Positions 36,453-45,274 of a DNA stretch of 64,000 nucleotides are shown piece by piece. The stretch's first letter is position 1. Every line of letters starts with the position of its first letter. The DNA is taken from assembly GCF_001831515.1 (NCBI RefSeq), contig NZ_KV825615.1:141014-205013 (forward strand), written 5' to 3'. Under the pieces are notes generated by a model, which saw nothing but the letters and a program-made list of their open reading frames with translations, was not told the origin of the DNA and searched no databases. Position numbers and translations under genes: made by a program. The DNA comes from Corynebacterium sp. HMSC074A01 (GTDB lineage: Bacteria; Actinomycetota; Actinomycetes; Mycobacteriales; Mycobacteriaceae).

Positions 36453-36734
36453 CGCTGGGCAACAGGCTCGCGGATTGCGCGCGGGCGTGGGTTGCGCGTT
36501 TTCGCCGCTGCGGCTTTACGGGCTGTGGCGGCGTTATTCTTTGCGCGCTGCCCGGGCTGTTCGAGTGTGTCCGCGCTAGATGTCGAGACCGGCAGGTCGA
36601 GATCATCGGTTTCTGCACGGGTGATCGACAACCCGGTCTCGACATTTGCGGTCGTTCCACGCAGTTAGCGCAAGTAGGACAGCGTTTATCCCTGTTTGGG
36701 GACCGACAAACGCTGTCCAACTTGCGCTATCTAG
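36453..36734 (+). repeat. ectopic copy of the metI 3' end, terminator and two-hairpin element (copy 1)
   Basis: This block matches 46975-47261. The first about 36 nt read T-L-G-N-R-L-A-D-C-A-R-A in the metI frame (metI: S-L-G-N-R-L-A-H-R-A-R-A-stop), with the TAG changed to TGG. A degenerate copy of the metI terminator (503-533) follows. The last part, 36576-36734, is bounded by CTAG on both sides and is about 90 percent identical to copy 2. It contains hairpin A (580-590 with 635-645) and hairpin B (666-687 with 708-729). Confidence 0.9.
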
Positions 36735-36744
36735 AGACGCACAA

Positions 36745-36775
36745 AGGCCCCACCCGAACGTGTCGGGTGGGGCCT
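36745..36775 (-). terminator. rho-independent terminator of the infA-rplQ operon
   Basis: A perfect 13-bp stem (745-757 with 763-775) and a 5-nt loop lie 22 nt beyond the rplQ stop. The minus-strand tail is TTTGTG. Confidence 0.85.
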
Positions 36776-36796
36776 AAGCCACAAGGCGAGAAGGAA

Positions 36797-37279
36797 CTAG
36801 TCCTCCTTGGCCTCGGTTTCAGCCTCAGAAGCCTCAGCGGACTCGGCCTCCTCGGCCTTCTCCTCTTCAGCCTTCTTGGAAGCTGCGGCGCGGGCGGTGC
36901 GCTCAGCCTCGTTGGCGGCAGTCTGCTCGAGGACGAGCGAGATCTGCGTCATCGGGGCGTTGTCGCCCGGACGGTTCTCCAGCTTGATCAGGCGGGTGTA
37001 GCCGCCCTCGCGGCCCTCGAACATCGGGGCCAGCTGGTTGAACAGGTAAGCGACGACCTCCTTGTTCGGCAGTTCAGCGGCAACGGCGCGGCGGTCCGCG
37101 ATGGTGCCCTTCTTTGCCTTGGTGATCAGCTTCTCAGCGTAGGGACGCAGCGTGCGTGCCTTCGCATCGGTCGTGGTGATAGCGCCGTGCTGGAAGAGAG
37201 CCATAGCCAGGTTGGACAGAATGTGCTTCTGGTGGCTAGCGGACCCTCCGAGACGGGCACCCTTCTTCGGGGTAGGCAT
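36797..37279 (-). CDS. rplQ: 50S ribosomal protein L17
   Basis: The 160-aa product has the L17 core at residues 1-118: [20 protein letters not shown], the [17 protein letters not shown] segment and the [19 protein letters not shown] region. It carries about 40 extra C-terminal residues rich in Ala, Glu and Lys, ending EAETEAKED. Such acidic tails occur in corynebacterial L17. Last gene of infA-rpsM-rpsK-rpsD-rpoA-rplQ; truA, its usual downstream neighbour, is displaced by the pilus cluster. Confidence 0.97.
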   Translation of the reverse strand: MPTPKKGARLGGSASHQKHILSNLAMALFQHGAITTTDAKARTLRPYAEKLITKAKKGTIADRRAVAAELPNKEVVAYLFNQLAPMFEGREGGYTRLIKLENRPGDNAPMTQISLVLEQTAANEAERTARAAASKKAEEEKAEEAESAEASEAETEAKED

Positions 37280-37333
37280 TTTCGTACTCCTCGTGTGCGT
37301 TAGTTGAGCGCGTGCTCTTTTATGGACTCGGCT

Positions 37334-38347
37334 TTACTCGGTCTCGTCCCCGCTCGGGTCAACGAAGTCGCCGGTCTCGGCGTCGTAGCCCTCGATCTGG
37401 GTCGGGTCGAAATCTTCCGGTGCATCCTTCAAGGTCAGGTTCTGCGAAGCGAGCTTGATCTTGACCTCGTTGATGGACTTCTGGCCGAAGTTGCGGATAT
37501 CCAGCAGCTCAGACTCGGTGCACTCTGCGAGCTGACCGACGGTGTGGATCTCCTGGCGCTTCAGGCAGTTGTAGGAGCGGACGGTGAAGTTCAGGTCCTC
37601 GATCGGCGTGTTGTACGCGGCAATGTACTCGGACTCCTGCGGGGAGGGGCCGATCTCAATGCCCTCGGACTCCGTGTTCAGCTCGCGGGCCAGGCCGAAC
37701 AGCTCCACCAGGGTGGAACCTGCCGACGCCAGCGCGTCGCGCGCTGCCATGGAGTTCTTGGTCTCCACGTCGATGATCAGCTTGTCAAAGTCGGTGCGCT
37801 GCTCGACACGGGTCGCCTCAACCTTGTAGGCGACGCGAGTGACCGGGGAGTAAATCTGGTCGACCGGGATACGGCCGGGCTCCCCGCCCGAGTTCGGCAT
37901 GGCCGGGACGTAGCCGCGGCCGCGCTCGACGACAAGCTCCATCTCCAGACGAGCACCCTCGCTCAGGGAGGCGATGTGCAGATCCGGGTTGTGGATCTCC
38001 ACGTCGGCAGGCGGCTCGATGGAGCCCGCGGTGACGTCGCCGGGGCCCTCAACCGACAGGTACATGACGACCGGCTCGTCGGAATCCGACGACAGGACCA
38101 TGTCCTTGATGTTGAGGATGATCTCGGAAACGTTCTCCTTCACGCCAGCAATCGTGGTGAACTCGTGGAGCACACCATCGATCTTGATGGAGGTCACGGC
38201 CGCGCCCGGGATGGACGACAGCAGCGTACGGCGCAGGGAGTTACCAAGGGTGTAGCCGAAACCAGGCTCGAGCGGCTCGATGACGAACTTCGAGCGGTTG
38301 GTATCGATGTACTCCTCGGTCAACTGCGGACGGTGAGAGATGAGCAT
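37334..38347 (-). CDS. rpoA: DNA-directed RNA polymerase subunit alpha
   Basis: The 337-aa protein has an N-terminal assembly domain ([22 protein letters not shown]) and a linker. Its C-terminal domain carries helix-hairpin-helix elements ([22 protein letters not shown] and [19 protein letters not shown]) that contact UP elements and regulators. Acidic tail at the end. 54 nt before rplQ, 108 nt after rpsD. Confidence 0.98.
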   Translation of the reverse strand: MLISHRPQLTEEYIDTNRSKFVIEPLEPGFGYTLGNSLRRTLLSSIPGAAVTSIKIDGVLHEFTTIAGVKENVSEIILNIKDMVLSSDSDEPVVMYLSVEGPGDVTAGSIEPPADVEIHNPDLHIASLSEGARLEMELVVERGRGYVPAMPNSGGEPGRIPVDQIYSPVTRVAYKVEATRVEQRTDFDKLIIDVETKNSMAARDALASAGSTLVELFGLARELNTESEGIEIGPSPQESEYIAAYNTPIEDLNFTVRSYNCLKRQEIHTVGQLAECTESELLDIRNFGQKSINEVKIKLASQNLTLKDAPEDFDPTQIEGYDAETGDFVDPSGDETE

Positions 38348-38455
38348 GAACTTCTCCTTTGTCGGCTCCCGCTATATGAAGCCGGTAGGAACGGATGATG
38401 TTGGAAGTTTTCGCGCCACGCTTCGTCGATAAGCAAAGGGCGCGAGACGAAGTGA

Positions 38456-39061
38456 TTACTTCGAGTAAAGCTCGACGATGAGCTGCTCCTGCAGGGGCAC
38501 CTCAATCTGAGCGCGCTCGGGCAGCTGGTGCACGAGGATGCGCAGGGTGTCCGGAACGACCTGGAGCCATGCCGGGACGACGGCGTCGAGCAGGTTGTCC
38601 TGAGCATCCTCAAACCAGAGCATGCTGCGGGACTTCTCGCGGACGTCGATGATGTCGTACTGGGTCACCTTGAACGACGGGACATCAACGCGCTTGCCGT
38701 TCACGGTGAAGTGACCGTGGGAAACAAGCTGGCGAGCCTGGCGGCGGGTGCGAGCCAGACCAGCGCGGTAGACGACGTTGTCCAGACGGGACTCCAGCAG
38801 GATCAGCAGGTTATCGCCGGTCTTACCGGGGAGACGGTTGGCCTCCTCGTAGTAGCGACGGAACTGCTTCTCCATCACGCCGTAGGTGAAGCGAGCCTTC
38901 TGCTTCTCCTGCAGCTGGAGCAGGTACTCGGACTCCTTGATGCGAGCGCGGCCAGCCTGCCCCGGGGGGTACGGGCGACGCTCGAAGGACATGTCACCGC
39001 CGACGAGGTCGACGCGGAGGCGACGGGACTTACGGGTAGCAGGGCCGGTATAACGAGCCAT
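38456..39061 (-). CDS. rpsD: 30S ribosomal protein S4
   Basis: The 201-aa primary 16S rRNA-binding protein starts [16 protein letters not shown], has the S4 RNA-binding domain ([20 protein letters not shown], then [18 protein letters not shown]) and ends ELYSK. No zinc-binding Cys set at the N-terminus, i.e. the C-minus form. Lies 27 nt after rpsK. Confidence 0.98.
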   Translation of the reverse strand: MARYTGPATRKSRRLRVDLVGGDMSFERRPYPPGQAGRARIKESEYLLQLQEKQKARFTYGVMEKQFRRYYEEANRLPGKTGDNLLILLESRLDNVVYRAGLARTRRQARQLVSHGHFTVNGKRVDVPSFKVTQYDIIDVREKSRSMLWFEDAQDNLLDAVVPAWLQVVPDTLRILVHQLPERAQIEVPLQEQLIVELYSK

Positions 39062-39088
39062 GGTGTTTTACCTCTTTTCCTTTCTGCC

Positions 39089-39484
39089 TTAAACGCGACG
39101 ACGCTTCGGCGGACGGCAGCCGTTGAACGGCTGGGGCGTCACGTCCGAGATCGAGGACACCTCCAGGCCAGCAGCCTGGAGAGAACGGATAGCGGTCTCA
39201 CGGCCGGAGCCGGGACCCTTGACAAAGACGTCAACCTTCTTCATGCCGTGATCCATTGCCTTGCGGGCAGCGTTCTCGGCAGCCATCTGCGCAGCGAACG
39301 GGGTGGACTTACGGGAGCCCTTGAACCCGACGTGGCCGGAAGAGGCCCAGGAGATGACAGCACCGTTGGCGTCCGTGATGGACACGATGGTGTTGTTGAA
39401 GGTGGACTTGATGTAGGCGTGGCCTGCGGCCACGTTCTTCTTTACGACGCGACGACGCGCGCCGGAACGAGTCTTCGGTGGCAT
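39089..39484 (-). CDS. rpsK: 30S ribosomal protein S11
   Basis: The 131-aa platform protein has the core [38 protein letters not shown] and the C-terminal [18 protein letters not shown]. It starts 3 nt after the rpsM stop codon in the infA-rplQ operon. Confidence 0.98.
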   Translation of the reverse strand: MPPKTRSGARRRVVKKNVAAGHAYIKSTFNNTIVSITDANGAVISWASSGHVGFKGSRKSTPFAAQMAAENAARKAMDHGMKKVDVFVKGPGSGRETAIRSLQAAGLEVSSISDVTPQPFNGCRPPKRRRV

Positions 39485-39487
39485 AGG

Positions 39488-39856
39488 TTACTTCTTCTTT
39501 CCTGCGATAGTCTTCTTCGGGCCCTTGCGGGTACGCGCGTTAGTCTTCGTGCGCTGGCCGCGGACGGGCAGGCCACGACGGTGGCGCAGACCCTGGTAGG
39601 AGCCGATTTCAATCTTGCGGCGGATGTCTGCCTGCACCTCACGACGCAGGTCGCCCTCAACGGTGTAGGAGGACTCGATTGCGTCGCGCAGAGCTGCGAG
39701 CTGATCGTCGCTCAGGTTGTCCGTACGCAGGTCGGGAGAAATGCCGGTCTTTTCGAGCAGTTCCTTAGCACGGGTAGCCCCGATGCCGTAAATGTAGGTG
39801 AGAGCGATCTCCATACGCTTGTTGCGCGGGAGATCAACACCAGCGAGACGTGCCAT
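39488..39856 (-). CDS. rpsM: 30S ribosomal protein S13
   Basis: The 122-aa head protein starts [20 protein letters not shown], followed by [37 protein letters not shown] and a basic tail. ATG 39856 is the family start; 34 further codons of open frame upstream are not conserved. A 179-nt gap separates it from infA, with no rpmJ visible in it. Confidence 0.97.
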   Translation of the reverse strand: MARLAGVDLPRNKRMEIALTYIYGIGATRAKELLEKTGISPDLRTDNLSDDQLAALRDAIESSYTVEGDLRREVQADIRRKIEIGSYQGLRHRRGLPVRGQRTKTNARTRKGPKKTIAGKKK

Positions 39857-40035
39857 GTGGCTACGTTCCTTTCGGGTTGTTACGGTGGTTTTCTCCCTAC
39901 CCGTCCACGCCAAACAACGCTTTGTCCGGGCCGAGCCGGAGGATGGGTTGTGGTTCACGCGGCTCCAGCCACCGTGGCCGGAGGTAGACGACGCGACACA
40001 GTGCGTGCCGCGCCTGGGTAAGGAGGCTTACGTAC

Positions 40036-40254
40036 TTACTTGTAGCGGTACGTGATACGTCCCTTGTCCAGGTCGTACGGGGAAAGCTCCACGACGACGC
40101 GGTCCTCAGGGAGGATGCGGATGTAGTGCTGGCGCATCTTGCCACTGATGTGAGCAAGGACGGTGTGCCCGTTATCAAGCTCAACGCGGAACGTTGCGTT
40201 CTTCAGCGGCTCGATTACGCGGCCTTCGACCTCAATTGCGCCTTCTTTTGCCAT
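40036..40254 (-). CDS. infA: translation initiation factor IF-1
   Basis: The 72-aa OB-fold protein ([30 protein letters not shown], then [37 protein letters not shown] split by short gaps) is full length. First gene of infA-rpsM-rpsK-rpsD-rpoA-rplQ. Its promoter must lie within 40255-40390, below the bidirectional terminator. Confidence 0.97.
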   Translation of the reverse strand: MAKEGAIEVEGRVIEPLKNATFRVELDNGHTVLAHISGKMRQHYIRILPEDRVVVELSPYDLDKGRITYRYK

Positions 40255-40390
40255 TCAATCCACTTCCTACTGCCCCGCATTTATGCAGGTACTAGTCGTT
40301 TTTCACGTCTGCTACTCGGTGCCAAACATAGCGAAACATGCAGTGCTTGCACACCAAACGACAACTATAGCCATTTACCTGCGACAACAC

Positions 40391-40429
40391 AAACCCCGCC
40401 TCCCGGTACGCACGCGGGAGGCGGGGTTT
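40391..40429. terminator. bidirectional terminator after the L,D-transpeptidase gene
   Basis: Perfect 15-bp arms (391-405 and 415-429) flank a 9-nt loop; the plus strand ends in TTTT and the minus strand in TTTG. It ends the L,D-transpeptidase message before the infA promoter region. Confidence 0.88.
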
Positions 40430-40444
40430 TGAGTTCAGGCGCGA

Positions 40445-41281
40445 TTAGTAAACGAAGACCTTGTCGCCGATCTGCAGATCGTTGAAGTAACGCTGCGCGT
40501 CAGCTTGGTACATGCGGACGCAGCCAGCGGACAGGATCGTCGGGTCGCCCTGGTGGAAGGCGATGCCGTTGTAGGTGAAGTAGGTCGCGTACGGCATCGG
40601 GGCGTTGTTGAATTCGTAGGAGATCTCGTCCTTGACCTTGCGGTTGACGTAGAACGTACCGCGCGGGGTCTCCTGGCCCGGGCGACCGGGGCCGACGAGG
40701 TCAGCGGTGTAGTAGACCTGGCCGTTGTTCTGCAGCCAGGAGCGGCGACCGTCCACGTCCACGCAGGCCTTGGCGTCCTTCGGGCACGGGCCGTAATCGA
40801 AGGCCGGGCGCTGCTGCTGGGCCGGAGCCTGTGCCGGGGCGGGAGCCGGCTGCGGCTTCGGCTTTGGCTTGGGCTTCGGCTTCGGGGTGCGCTCGGCGAT
40901 GAGCCCCGGGAAGAGGCGCTCGACGGTCTGGTCGATCGACGCCTTGGCCTGCGCCGGCAGGTCCGGGTTGATCGCGGCGAGGCCGTCGGCCTGGGCACGC
41001 AGGCTGTTGCGCAGGTTCCAGGCCGCGTCGCGCACTGCCTGGTCGGTGCTGGAGCCCAGGTTCTCCAGCTGAGTGTTCGCGCTCTTCAGGAACACGTCCA
41101 GGCCGGAGTTGGAAGACAGTTGGGCGATGGAAGACCCGCCGACAGGCTGCTGAGGTGCCGGCGCGGCTTCTGCGGTGGTCGGGTTGACAGCAAGCGAGGC
41201 AAACACGCCTGCGGCAGCAGCGAAGGCGGCGGCACGACGCTTGGTGGCCGAGGGCTTCGCGTGGCGAGGTTTGTAAGACAT
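40445..41281 (-). CDS. secreted L,D-transpeptidase (YkuD domain)
   Basis: The 278-aa exported protein is likely to make 3-3 peptidoglycan cross-links. It has a basic N-terminus and a signal peptide (about 1-45, AAAFAAAAGVFASLAV ... AEAAPA), a helical region (about 55-135) and a Lys-Pro repeat linker (PKPKPKPKPKPQPAPAPA). The C-terminal YkuD domain carries FHQGDPTILSAGCVRMYQAD and nucleophile Cys254. The start ATG 41281 (MSYKPRHAKPS) gives the signal peptide; the longer frame upstream overlaps map. It lies 38 nt after map. Confidence 0.92.
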   Translation of the reverse strand: MSYKPRHAKPSATKRRAAAFAAAAGVFASLAVNPTTAEAAPAPQQPVGGSSIAQLSSNSGLDVFLKSANTQLENLGSSTDQAVRDAAWNLRNSLRAQADGLAAINPDLPAQAKASIDQTVERLFPGLIAERTPKPKPKPKPKPQPAPAPAQAPAQQQRPAFDYGPCPKDAKACVDVDGRRSWLQNNGQVYYTADLVGPGRPGQETPRGTFYVNRKVKDEISYEFNNAPMPYATYFTYNGIAFHQGDPTILSAGCVRMYQADAQRYFNDLQIGDKVFVY

Positions 41282-41319
41282 AGACAGCAGTCTAACCACC
41301 TTTTGGCAGTTTTGAACAG

Positions 41320-42129
41320 TTAGGCGCGCGGAGAGTCTGCCTCGCGCGGGGTCAGGATGCGGGGACCCTGGGCAGTGGCGGCCACGGTGTGCTCCCAGTG
41401 CGCGGCGGGTGAACCGTCGGCGGTGACGACCGTCCAGTCGTCGGCAAGCACGCGCGAGTCGAACTCGCCACCCAGGATGAGCATCGGCTCGATCGCGAGC
41501 ACGGAGCCGTCCTGGATGACCGGGCCGCGGTGCGGTTTGCCCTCGTTGGCCAGGAACGGATCCTCGTGCATGGTGCGGCCGATACCGTGGCCGCCGTACC
41601 CATCGAGGATGCCGAGGGTGACACCGAAGCGCTCCTCGGCACGGTAGGTGGCCTGCTCGAGCGCGTGCGAGACGTCGGTAAGCCGGTTGCCCGGCACCAT
41701 TGCCTTGAGCCCCTCGTGGAGCACCCACTCGGTGGCGCGGTTGAGCGCGTCGACTTCGGGGGCGAGCGTACCCACACCGAAGCTCAGCGCGGAGTCCCCT
41801 ACCCAGCCGTCGAGGGTGGCGCCGCAGTCGATGGAGACCAGGTCGCCGTCCGCGAGCACAGTGTCCGCGTGCGGGATACCGTGGACGACAACCTCATTGA
41901 CCGAGGCGCAGATGGAGCCCGGGAAGCCCTGGTAGCCCTTGAACGTCGGGGTTGCGCCGTGCTCGCGGATCACGGTCTCGGCCATCTCGTCCAGCTCGAG
42001 CGTGCTTACCCCGGGGCGGGCGGCCGCCTTGACTGCGTTCAGCGCCAGGCCGACGATGCGCCCGGCGGCCTCCATCGCGTCCAACTCCGCGGCCGACTTC
42101 GCGGCGATCTTGCGCTTCCGGAATCCCAT
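41320..42129 (-). CDS. map: methionine aminopeptidase, type I
   Basis: The 269-aa enzyme removes the initiator Met from new proteins. The dinuclear metal ligands are visible in order: two Asp in [17 protein letters not shown], His in [12 protein letters not shown], Glu in LAIEPM and Glu in HWEHTVAAT. It starts [12 protein letters not shown], without the SH3-binding extension of long forms. It is separated from adk by a terminator and so has its own promoter. Confidence 0.96.
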   Translation of the reverse strand: MGFRKRKIAAKSAAELDAMEAAGRIVGLALNAVKAAARPGVSTLELDEMAETVIREHGATPTFKGYQGFPGSICASVNEVVVHGIPHADTVLADGDLVSIDCGATLDGWVGDSALSFGVGTLAPEVDALNRATEWVLHEGLKAMVPGNRLTDVSHALEQATYRAEERFGVTLGILDGYGGHGIGRTMHEDPFLANEGKPHRGPVIQDGSVLAIEPMLILGGEFDSRVLADDWTVVTADGSPAAHWEHTVAATAQGPRILTPREADSPRA

Positions 42130-42159
42130 TGTCCTGCCTTCCTTTAAGTCGTGAAAACG

Positions 42160-42197
42160 AAAAACGGGGCCGGTGTAGGCGATACACCGGCCCCCGT
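42160..42197 (-). terminator. rho-independent terminator of secY-adk
   Basis: A 14-bp stem (164-177 with 183-197, one extra C) and a 5-nt loop are followed on the minus strand by TTTTTCG. It lies just beyond the adk stop. Confidence 0.88.
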
Positions 42198-42208
42198 CGT
42201 TGACGCTG

Positions 42209-42760
42209 CTACTTCAGCGCGTTCAGCTTGTCCATCGCGCGGGCGTTGATCTCGTCCACGTCGCCGACAGCGTCGATGGAGATGATCTCCTCGCCGTAGT
42301 GGTCGATCAACGGAGCGGTCTCGTCGCGGTAGACGCCGAGGCGGGTGCGGATGGTTTCCTCGTTGTCGTCGGCGCGGCCGCGGGCGAGCATGCGCTCGAC
42401 CACCACGTCCTCGTCAACCACAAAGTTCAGCACGCCGTCCAGCTTCTGGCCTGCCTTGGTCAGCAGCTCGGTGAGGATCTCTGCCTGCTCCACCGTGCGC
42501 GGGAAGCCGTCGAGCAGGAAGCCGTCCTTCGCATCTTCCTCCTGAAGGCGGGACTCCACCATGCGCGCGGTGACGTCGGTAGGCACGAGCTTGCCGGCGT
42601 CGATGTAGCTCTTGGCCTCTACACCCAGCGGGGTGCCCTCGCCGATGTTGGCGCGGAACAGGTCGCCGGTAGAGATGTGCGGGACGCCGAGCTTTTCGGA
42701 AAGAATTGCGGCCTGGGTGCCCTTGCCAGCACCAGGAGGGCCAAGAAGTACGAGACGCAT
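42209..42760 (-). CDS. adk: adenylate kinase (short-lid form)
   Basis: The 183-aa enzyme catalyses 2 ADP to ATP plus AMP. P-loop [13 protein letters not shown]-binding [10 protein letters not shown], and [10 protein letters not shown] are all present. The LID between [20 protein letters not shown] is the short actinobacterial form without Zn cysteines. Its start overlaps the secY stop (TAATG). Confidence 0.97.
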   Translation of the reverse strand: MRLVLLGPPGAGKGTQAAILSEKLGVPHISTGDLFRANIGEGTPLGVEAKSYIDAGKLVPTDVTARMVESRLQEEDAKDGFLLDGFPRTVEQAEILTELLTKAGQKLDGVLNFVVDEDVVVERMLARGRADDNEETIRTRLGVYRDETAPLIDHYGEEIISIDAVGDVDEINARAMDKLNALK

Positions 42761-44088
42761 TATCGCAGAAGTCCTTCGTAGTTGGATTGCAGGAGTTGGG
42801 ATTCAATTTGCTTGACCGTGGTCAGGGCCACGGACACCATAATCAGGATAGCCGTACCGCCAAACGCGCTCATACCCATCTGGCCGGAGCCGGCCAGGCC
42901 CGCGTCCAGCGCCAGGTTCGGCAGAACAGCGATGAAAGCCAGGTAGAGCGAGCCGACGACGAGCAGGCGGTTCATCACGTACGCCAGGTACTCGGCGGTC
43001 GGGCGGCCCGGGCGGATATCCGGAATAAACCCACCGTACTTCTTCATGTTCTCCGCCTGGTCGACCGGGTCGTACTGCACGGAGACGTAGAAGTAGGAGA
43101 AGAAGATGATCATGACGAAGTAGGCCACGATGTACTGCCAGGAACCCGGGTTCTGCAGCCACGCCATCACGTTGTTCATCCACCAGTTATCCGGCGGGGT
43201 GGGGTCATTCATGGTGACGATCTGAGTGATCAGCACCGGCACGTACATCAGCGAGGACGCGAAGATGACCGGGATCACGCCCGCCTGGTTGACCTTCAGC
43301 GGCAGGTAGGTCGCGGAGCCACCGTACTGGCGACGGCCCACCATACGCTTGGCGTACTGCACCGGAATGCGGCGCTGACCCTGCTCGATGAAGATGATGC
43401 CGACAACCAGCACGACGAGCGCCGCGATCACGATGGCGAGCGCCACGCCGCCGGAGTTCTGCAGAATGATCGCGCCCTCGGACGGCAGCTTGGTTGCGAT
43501 ACCGGCGAAGATGAGCAGGGACATGCCGTTGCCCACACCCTTTTCGGTGATGATCTCGCCGAGCCACATGATGATGATCGCACCGGAGGTCATGACGATG
43601 ATCATCATCACGAGGGTCCACACGTTGCGGTCCTCGATCAGCACCGGCATGCCCTGGCCGAGCAGCTGCTCGCGGTCCGCCAGCGCCACGATGCCCGCAG
43701 ACTGCAGCAGCGCCAGCGCCACGGTGAGGTAGCGCGTGTACTGCGTCATCTTCGCCTGGCCGGCCTGCCCCTCCTTCTTCAGTTCCTCGAACTTCGGGAT
43801 CACCACGGTGAGCAGCTGGACGATAATCGACGCCGTAATGTACGGCATGATGCCGATCGCGAAGATCGACAGCTGAAGCAGCGCACCGCCGGAGAAGAGT
43901 CCGATGATGGAGAACATCGTCGCCTGGTCGCCCTGGGAAATATCCTGCAGGCGGGACTGGATCAAGCTGTAGTCCACGCCCGGGGTGGGGATTTGGGCAC
44001 CGACGCGGTAGAGAATCATCAGCGCAAGGGTGATCAGAATCTTGCGGCGCAGATCATGGTCCTTAAACGCCTGAAAGATAGCGGACAC
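42760..44088 (-). CDS. secY: Sec translocon channel SecY
   Basis: The 442-aa membrane channel has ten transmembrane segments, the plug region after TM1 ([13 protein letters not shown]), and the conserved cytoplasmic loops ([21 protein letters not shown], then [19 protein letters not shown]). The start is GTG 44088, with AGGAGG 4-5 nt upstream; the open frame continues eight codons further but without support. In other genomes secY follows rplO directly; here metQNI and one more gene intervene. Confidence 0.97.
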   Translation of the reverse strand: MSAIFQAFKDHDLRRKILITLALMILYRVGAQIPTPGVDYSLIQSRLQDISQGDQATMFSIIGLFSGGALLQLSIFAIGIMPYITASIIVQLLTVVIPKFEELKKEGQAGQAKMTQYTRYLTVALALLQSAGIVALADREQLLGQGMPVLIEDRNVWTLVMMIIVMTSGAIIIMWLGEIITEKGVGNGMSLLIFAGIATKLPSEGAIILQNSGGVALAIVIAALVVLVVGIIFIEQGQRRIPVQYAKRMVGRRQYGGSATYLPLKVNQAGVIPVIFASSLMYVPVLITQIVTMNDPTPPDNWWMNNVMAWLQNPGSWQYIVAYFVMIIFFSYFYVSVQYDPVDQAENMKKYGGFIPDIRPGRPTAEYLAYVMNRLLVVGSLYLAFIAVLPNLALDAGLAGSGQMGMSAFGGTAILIMVSVALTTVKQIESQLLQSNYEGLLR

Positions 44089-44344
44089 AAAGCCTCCTGG
44101 CTCCCACTGCAAACTTAAGCAGGAGATCGCGAACAGAATTCGTCACGAGCTGGCCCTACCTACCAAAAAGGCATGCAAAAGCTCACCCGTACATATTTGA
44201 CCCCACTACCCTACCAGCCCGAACACGAAACCCAAGAGTCGAGTCACGGTTTAAGGCTACTCCAACCTCACCCGAAGCGCGCTGGCACTTTTTCAGGTTG
44301 CGGCAAGGTGGGCGTGTGGGCGTCGAGAAGCAAAAGCTCTGTCG

Positions 44345-44360
44345 TAGACCGATCTGTCTT
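44345..44360. promoter_or_regulatory. candidate McbR operator upstream of metQNI
   Basis: TAGAC, six bases, GTCTT: one mismatch to TAGAC-N6-GTCTA, the site of the methionine/cysteine repressor McbR known from C. glutamicum. It abuts and overlaps the -35 of the metQ promoter, a position suited to repression. Confidence 0.7.
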
Positions 44361-44387
44361 GAGTTTACGTACCAAGAGGTTTATCAT
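44359..44387 (+). promoter_or_regulatory. promoter of metQNI
   Basis: TTGAGT (359-364), 17-nt spacer, TATCAT (382-387). The predicted start near 44394 leaves a leader of about 34 nt that contains the GAAAGGA ribosome site before ATG 44428. Confidence 0.7.
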
Positions 44388-44427
44388 TCCGTATGTTGAG
44401 AATAGAACTTCCCTTGAAAGGACCAAC

Positions 44428-45258
44428 ATGCTGAAGAAAATCGCAGCACTGACCACCGTCACCGCACTTACGCTGGGCCTGACAGCCTGCGGCGATGAGT
44501 CGAGCGACACGGCCGAAGGCGATTCGCAGACCATCCGCGTCGCCACCTCGCCGGGGCCCTACTCCGAGCTTTTCCAGGACGCCGTGGGCCCGATCCTGGA
44601 GAAGGACGGCTACACCGTCGAATACACCTCCTTTACCGACCTCACCCAGGCCGACATCGCGCTCAACGAGGGTTCCGCGGACCTGAACGTGGACCAGCAC
44701 ACCGCGTGGATGAACGTGTTTAACGAGGAAAAGGGCGGCAACCTCGCCTCCATTACCGAGGTTCCGACGGTCCCGGCGGGCCTCTACTCCGACAAGTACA
44801 CCGACATCGAGGAGGTCGCCGACGGCCAGACCGTGGGCATCCCGATGGACGGTTCCAACAAGTCGCGCGCCCTGCACCTGCTTGTCGACGCCGGCTGGAT
44901 CACGCTGCGCGACGACGCCGACGAGACCCTGATCGCAGAGTCCGACATCGCGGAGAACCCGCACAACCTGGACATCAAGCCGATGGACTCGGCAAATCTC
45001 TCGCGCTCCCTGCCCGACCTCGACTGGGCAGTGATCCCGGGCTCCATGTCGTACTCCGCGGGCCTGGACCCCAAGCTGCAGGTCTTCCAGGAGAACCTGC
45101 GCCCGGAGCTCATCCTCGTGGCCGTGACCACCGAGGACAAGGTCGACGAGCCGTGGACCGAGGCCGTCGCCGAGGCCTACCGCTCCGACGAGTTCAAGGA
45201 GTACTTCGACGCCAACAACGAGAACAACTACTGGTTCTTGCCGGAATCCCTGCAGTAG
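44428..45258 (+). CDS. metQ: methionine ABC transporter substrate-binding lipoprotein MetQ
   Basis: The 276-aa NlpA-family lipoprotein captures methionine outside the membrane. Its signal peptide ends in the lipobox LTAC (Cys about residue 22), followed by an acidic linker and the NlpA domain (IRVATSPGPYSELFQDAVGPILEKDGYTV in part, DLNVDQHTAWMNVFN, IPMDGSNKSRALHLL). GAAAGGA stands just upstream of ATG 44428. First gene of metQ-metN-metI. Confidence 0.93.
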   Translation: MLKKIAALTTVTALTLGLTACGDESSDTAEGDSQTIRVATSPGPYSELFQDAVGPILEKDGYTVEYTSFTDLTQADIALNEGSADLNVDQHTAWMNVFNEEKGGNLASITEVPTVPAGLYSDKYTDIEEVADGQTVGIPMDGSNKSRALHLLVDAGWITLRDDADETLIAESDIAENPHNLDIKPMDSANLSRSLPDLDWAVIPGSMSYSAGLDPKLQVFQENLRPELILVAVTTEDKVDEPWTEAVAEAYRSDEFKEYFDANNENNYWFLPESLQ

Positions 45259-45274
45259 CCCGGAAAGGTAGCTC

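Larger units (their letters stand above)
44089..44427. other. 339-nt divergent intergenic region secY / metQ
   Basis: No gene is seen. The metQ side holds the promoter and McbR-type site described separately; the secY side must hold the secY promoter, which I could not place. An open plus-strand frame (from 44173) runs through but starts with no ribosome site and is not protein-like before the metQ signal peptide. Confidence 0.7.

Noticed and set aside
36307..36720. Minus-strand open frame similar to another at 46901-47188
   Set aside because: The similarity comes from the shared metI-tail and hairpin repeat. The two frames differ outside it and lack ribosome sites, so this is not a small gene family.
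36576..36734. tRNA-like or attB-type site
   Set aside because: Two separate long stems do not fold as a cloverleaf, no anticodon or CCA end was found, and no integrase is nearby.
39857..40035. rpmJ expected between infA and rpsM
   Set aside because: The 179-nt gap was read on the minus strand and shows no L36 motif with its Cys/His set; the gene must be elsewhere.
44173..44427. N-terminal extension of metQ
   Set aside because: The extra 85 codons precede a clear lipoprotein signal peptide, cross the promoter and operator, and have no ribosome site.
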